Below are positions 5,297 through 7,252 of a stretch of 7,252 nucleotides of DNA, piece after piece. Position 1 is the first letter of the stretch, and each line of letters starts with the position of its first letter. The DNA is taken from the NCBI GenBank assembly GCA_902803035.1, contig CADCON010000223.1:1-7252 (forward strand), in the 5' to 3' direction. The stretch is from an uncultured Ruminococcus sp. GTDB lineage: Bacteria > Bacillota > Clostridia > Oscillospirales > Acutalibacteraceae. The notes beneath the pieces were generated by a model, which searched no databases, was not told the origin of the DNA, and saw nothing but the letters and a program-made list of their open reading frames with translations. Position numbers and translations under genes: made by a program.

Positions 5297-5995
5297 ATGC
5301 TTATGAATGACAGCCTGACCAATCACCTGCGCGAGCGGCTGCTTTATGAAGGACTTTGTGAGGTCGGTTTCAGCCGCGTTGACCAGACCGTCCCGCCTGA
5401 CCTTTCGAGGTATCATTACGCCGTGACGCTGATGTACCGTCTGTCTGACGCCGTTGTCGATGAAATCGACGATTCTCCGACCTATGCCTACTTCCAGCAT
5501 TACCGCGCCGCCAACGCCCTTCTCGACCGCTGCGCGCTGATTGCCTGCGAATTGCTTCGCAGGGAGGGGGCGGCGGCTTATCCCATTGCCGCGTCCCAGA
5601 GCGTCCACGACAGGGGCGACAGGTACACCGGCATCTATCAGCATAAATCGGCAGCCGTCGCCGCCGGACTCGGATGGATCGGCAAGAGCGCGCTCTTCGT
5701 GTCGCCCGTCCACGGGCCGCGCGTGCGGCTTGCCACCGTTCTGACCAGTCGGGAGCTTCCCTGTCAGTTGCTGCCCATGGAATCGCGCTGCGGCGACTGC
5801 ACCCTCTGCGTCACCGCCTGCCCCTCCGGCGCGATTCTCGGCAGGAATTACGTGCGGGGCATGGCGCGGGAAGAAATCTTCGACGCGGAAAAATGTTCGC
5901 AGCATATGAAGAAGGCATTCGGACACATCGGACGCGGCGCGGTCTGCGGTATCTGCATGAGAGTCTGTCCTTACGGCAGAAAGAATAACTCGTGA
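5297..5995 (+). CDS. Short QueG-like protein with two [4Fe-4S] clusters
   Basis: This cytoplasmic protein of about 232 residues is related to epoxyqueuosine reductase (QueG), which reduces epoxyqueuosine to queuosine in tRNA. The shared signature is AAVAAGLGWIGKSALFV (119-135), with PRVRLATVLT after it. The C-terminal Fe-S module has Cys165, 168, 171 and 175 (CGDCTLCVTACP), Cys200, and Cys217, 220 and 224 (CGICMRVCP), a full set for two cubane clusters. It lacks the C-terminal HEAT extension and is shorter than usual QueG (over 300 residues). The segment before the GLGWIGK motif reads RYTGIYQHKSAA, where QueG normally has a V-D-x-x-P-type stretch bearing its catalytic aspartate. It is therefore probably a paralogue of unknown reaction. 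ATG 5297 has AAGGG 7 nt upstream. The in-frame ATG 5264 overlaps the lipoprotein stop as ATGA and would add 11 residues. Confidence 0.85.
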   Translation: MLMNDSLTNHLRERLLYEGLCEVGFSRVDQTVPPDLSRYHYAVTLMYRLSDAVVDEIDDSPTYAYFQHYRAANALLDRCALIACELLRREGAAAYPIAASQSVHDRGDRYTGIYQHKSAAVAAGLGWIGKSALFVSPVHGPRVRLATVLTSRELPCQLLPMESRCGDCTLCVTACPSGAILGRNYVRGMAREEIFDAEKCSQHMKKAFGHIGRGAVCGICMRVCPYGRKNNS

Positions 5996-6055
5996 TGCGC
6001 CGAAGCGTTCAAAGCGATCTCTGAAACAAAATAATTCGGAAAGGATTGGTCTGCA

Positions 6056-6910
6056 ATGAGCAGAGAAAAGAAGACTACAGAAACGCCCGGCATGAATGCC
6101 GAAGAAATCCGCGCGCTGCGTGAACAGGAACGCATTGACTCGGTCTGTTCCGAGCCGCCCTCCTCCAGGAAGGCGTTGTACCCCGCCGTCAATTACCTTA
6201 CGGTCCTGGCGGCGGCTGCCGTGATCCTCACAGGGCTTTATTACGCCGGAATGCTGACAGGGACGATTCGTTCCCTGATTCAGCCGTATCTTGGAATGGT
6301 GGATGATTCCTCCGGGTTTCTGACCGATATGCTCACCGCGCTGCTGAATCTCCTCCTCTTCACCGTCATCGCCGTGCTTTTCGGCTTCGCGCTTGCCATC
6401 AATTTTGCTCGCCACGGCAGACCGCGCGAGGTATGGGGAAGTCAGGTGAAATACATCGTGCCGGCGGCTTTCCTGAGCTGCCTTGTCTACGCGGCATTCC
6501 GCTTCCTGAGCGGAGGGGGCGCCTTCGCCGTTTCCGGCAGCGTTCTCTCCCGATGCCTTTACTATGTGAATATGATCGTGATTGTCCCTGCCGCGAATGT
6601 CCTGCTTTTTCTCGTGCTGCCGTCGGCCGTCATCCGTATGCTGCTGACCGTTGTTTCTGACACGAAGGAACGCACCGAGCTTCCTCAGATCATTGTCTGC
6701 GCCCTGATCATGGCTCTCGGACTGATCGGCGTCAATCCCGCGCACATCACGCTGTTCGGGTTTCCCGCGTTTCTGTTCGCGCTGGTGCTGAGCGCGTTAT
6801 GCAGCTTCCTTTACCACCGCACGAACGTGATCTGGTGTACCGTGCTGCTGTATGCCGGTGTGAGCGGCCTGTATCTGCTCGCCGCCGCGCTGCTCTCTCA
6901 AATCGCGTAA
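6056..6910 (+). CDS. Polytopic membrane protein of unknown function
   Basis: This 284-residue protein has a charged cytoplasmic N-terminus (residues 1-42, including NAEEIRALREQERID) followed by about six or seven membrane segments, near 44-66, 92-116, 131-150, 166-189, 210-226, 229-251 and 256-278. I recognise no family firmly. The C-terminal third (about 226-270: PAH, FPAFLFALVLSALCSFLYHRT, then IWCTVLLYAG) resembles the last part of CPBP intramembrane proteases in pattern. However, the EExxxR motif is absent and the expected histidine of the final motif is a tyrosine, so any relation is distant and catalysis is unlikely. The ribosome binding site GGAAAGGA ends 10 nt before the ATG. It starts 60 bp after the Fe-S protein gene with no terminator between them, and is the last gene before a strong terminator. 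Confidence 0.8.
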   Translation: MSREKKTTETPGMNAEEIRALREQERIDSVCSEPPSSRKALYPAVNYLTVLAAAAVILTGLYYAGMLTGTIRSLIQPYLGMVDDSSGFLTDMLTALLNLLLFTVIAVLFGFALAINFARHGRPREVWGSQVKYIVPAAFLSCLVYAAFRFLSGGGAFAVSGSVLSRCLYYVNMIVIVPAANVLLFLVLPSAVIRMLLTVVSDTKERTELPQIIVCALIMALGLIGVNPAHITLFGFPAFLFALVLSALCSFLYHRTNVIWCTVLLYAGVSGLYLLAAALLSQIA

Positions 6911-6928
6911 AAATCCCCGGCAACCAAA

Positions 6929-6968
6929 AAAACGAGCGTCTGTCCCGCAAGGGATATCCGCTCGTTTT
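6929..6968. terminator. Bidirectional intrinsic terminator
   Basis: AAAACGAGCG (6929-6938) pairs perfectly with CGCTCGTTTT (6959-6968). Inside is a second short stem, TCCC/GGGA, closed by a GCAA tetraloop (6943-6954). T-rich tails lie on both sides: TTTTCTTT on plus and seven T on minus. It ends the lipoprotein operon and also the convergent CPBP gene. Confidence 0.92.
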
Positions 6969-6976
6969 CTTTATGC

Positions 6977-7003
6977 TAATTGTCGATTGGAAGTTGACAA
7001 TTA
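6977..7003. repeat. 8-bp inverted repeat TAATTGTC / GACAATTA
   Basis: TAATTGTC (6977-6984) and GACAATTA (6996-7003) flank an 11-nt centre, GATTGGAAGTT. The repeat lies between the CPBP stop codon and the shared terminator. It has no T run of its own. It may be a small dispersed intergenic repeat or an mRNA 3'-end hairpin; only one copy is present in the window. Confidence 0.5.
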
Positions 7004-7006
7004 CTA

Positions 7007-7252
7007 TTATGCCTGTGCCGCTTCCTGCCTGACCTGTATGGGCGCTTTTTCAGGCTCCCTGGGGCTGAGAAGCAGTACGATGATGATGGAAATGGCCAGC
7101 ACGATGGTGGTGGCGAGTCCGCCTTCCATGCCGAAGGAGCCGCCATTGAAAAGCTCTTTGCCCCCCACGCTGCTGAAACGGAACACCGAAGGCCCGAAGT
7201 CATTGCCGCTGACCAGAATGCCATAGAAATTGCCCTGCACGAAATTCCAGAC
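7007..7252 (-). CDS. CPBP-family intramembrane protease, C-terminal fragment (runs off edge)
   Basis: The last 81 codons are visible; the gene continues beyond position 7252. The visible part starts VWNFVQGNFYGILVSGN, matching the end of CPBP (Abi/CAAX-type) intramembrane glutamic proteases, in which the final HxxxN motif is followed by this sequence. The Asn is present and the His would lie just outside the window. GGSFGMEGGLATT (about 47-59 of the fragment) and a final membrane helix (IVLAISIIIVLLL) follow, then a polar tail ending QEAAQA. Such proteins cleave substrates within the membrane, for example in prenyl-protein processing or bacteriocin self-immunity; the substrate here is unknown. 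The active-site glutamates are not in view. Confidence 0.85.
   Translation of the reverse strand, partial: VWNFVQGNFYGILVSGNDFGPSVFRFSSVGGKELFNGGSFGMEGGLATTIVLAISIIIVLLLSPREPEKAPIQVRQEAAQA

Noticed and set aside
5210..6745. Long minus-strand ORF of 511 codons
   Set aside because: It is antisense to the Fe-S protein and membrane protein genes, has unnatural Arg/His/Gly/Asp-rich composition and no recognisable domain. It arises from the codon bias of the real genes.

Overview
The window looks like a stretch of a Firmicutes chromosome, most likely class Clostridia (Oscillospiraceae or Ruminococcaceae type). This is inferred from GC-rich genes separated by AT-rich gaps, strong GGAGG-type ribosome binding sites, near-consensus sigma-A promoters, and the protein families present: a YtrB-like ABC remnant, a short QueG-like Fe-S protein, a CPBP protease, and a wall hydrolase with PG-binding and Listeria-Bacteroides repeat domains. 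No phage, transposase, CRISPR array or rRNA is visible.

Layout. A tRNA-Val(GAC) gene sits on the minus strand at the left edge behind a perfect-consensus promoter. Facing away from it is a small ABC transporter operon. Its ATPase gene is broken, with the core deleted and the frame shifted, while the ABC-2 permease behind it is intact. A 12-bp-stem bidirectional terminator separates this from a convergent minus-strand gene for a secreted multi-domain cell-wall hydrolase. The hydrolase has an excellent promoter and a repeat-rich 5' leader of about 142 nt carrying two copies of a GTAAC/GTTAC inverted repeat.

An AT-rich divergent gap of about 620 bp follows. It holds promoters in both directions, a perfect 7-bp inverted repeat, and a candidate leaderless 29-codon ORF for a basic, hydrophobic peptide. 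To its right is a plus-strand operon: an OppA-type lipoprotein, a compact epoxyqueuosine-reductase-like double [4Fe-4S] protein, and a polytopic membrane protein of unknown function. A second bidirectional terminator closes it. The C-terminal end of a CPBP-family intramembrane protease then runs off the right edge on the minus strand.

Gene cooperation is only partly readable. The ABC pair was probably a drug, peptide or lipid exporter that is now decaying. The lipoprotein, Fe-S protein and membrane protein are probably co-transcribed, but no peptide permease or ATPase genes accompany them. No convincing new multi-gene system is evident. The best leads are the structured leader of the wall hydrolase, the leaderless small ORF, and the orphan lipoprotein/Fe-S protein pairing.
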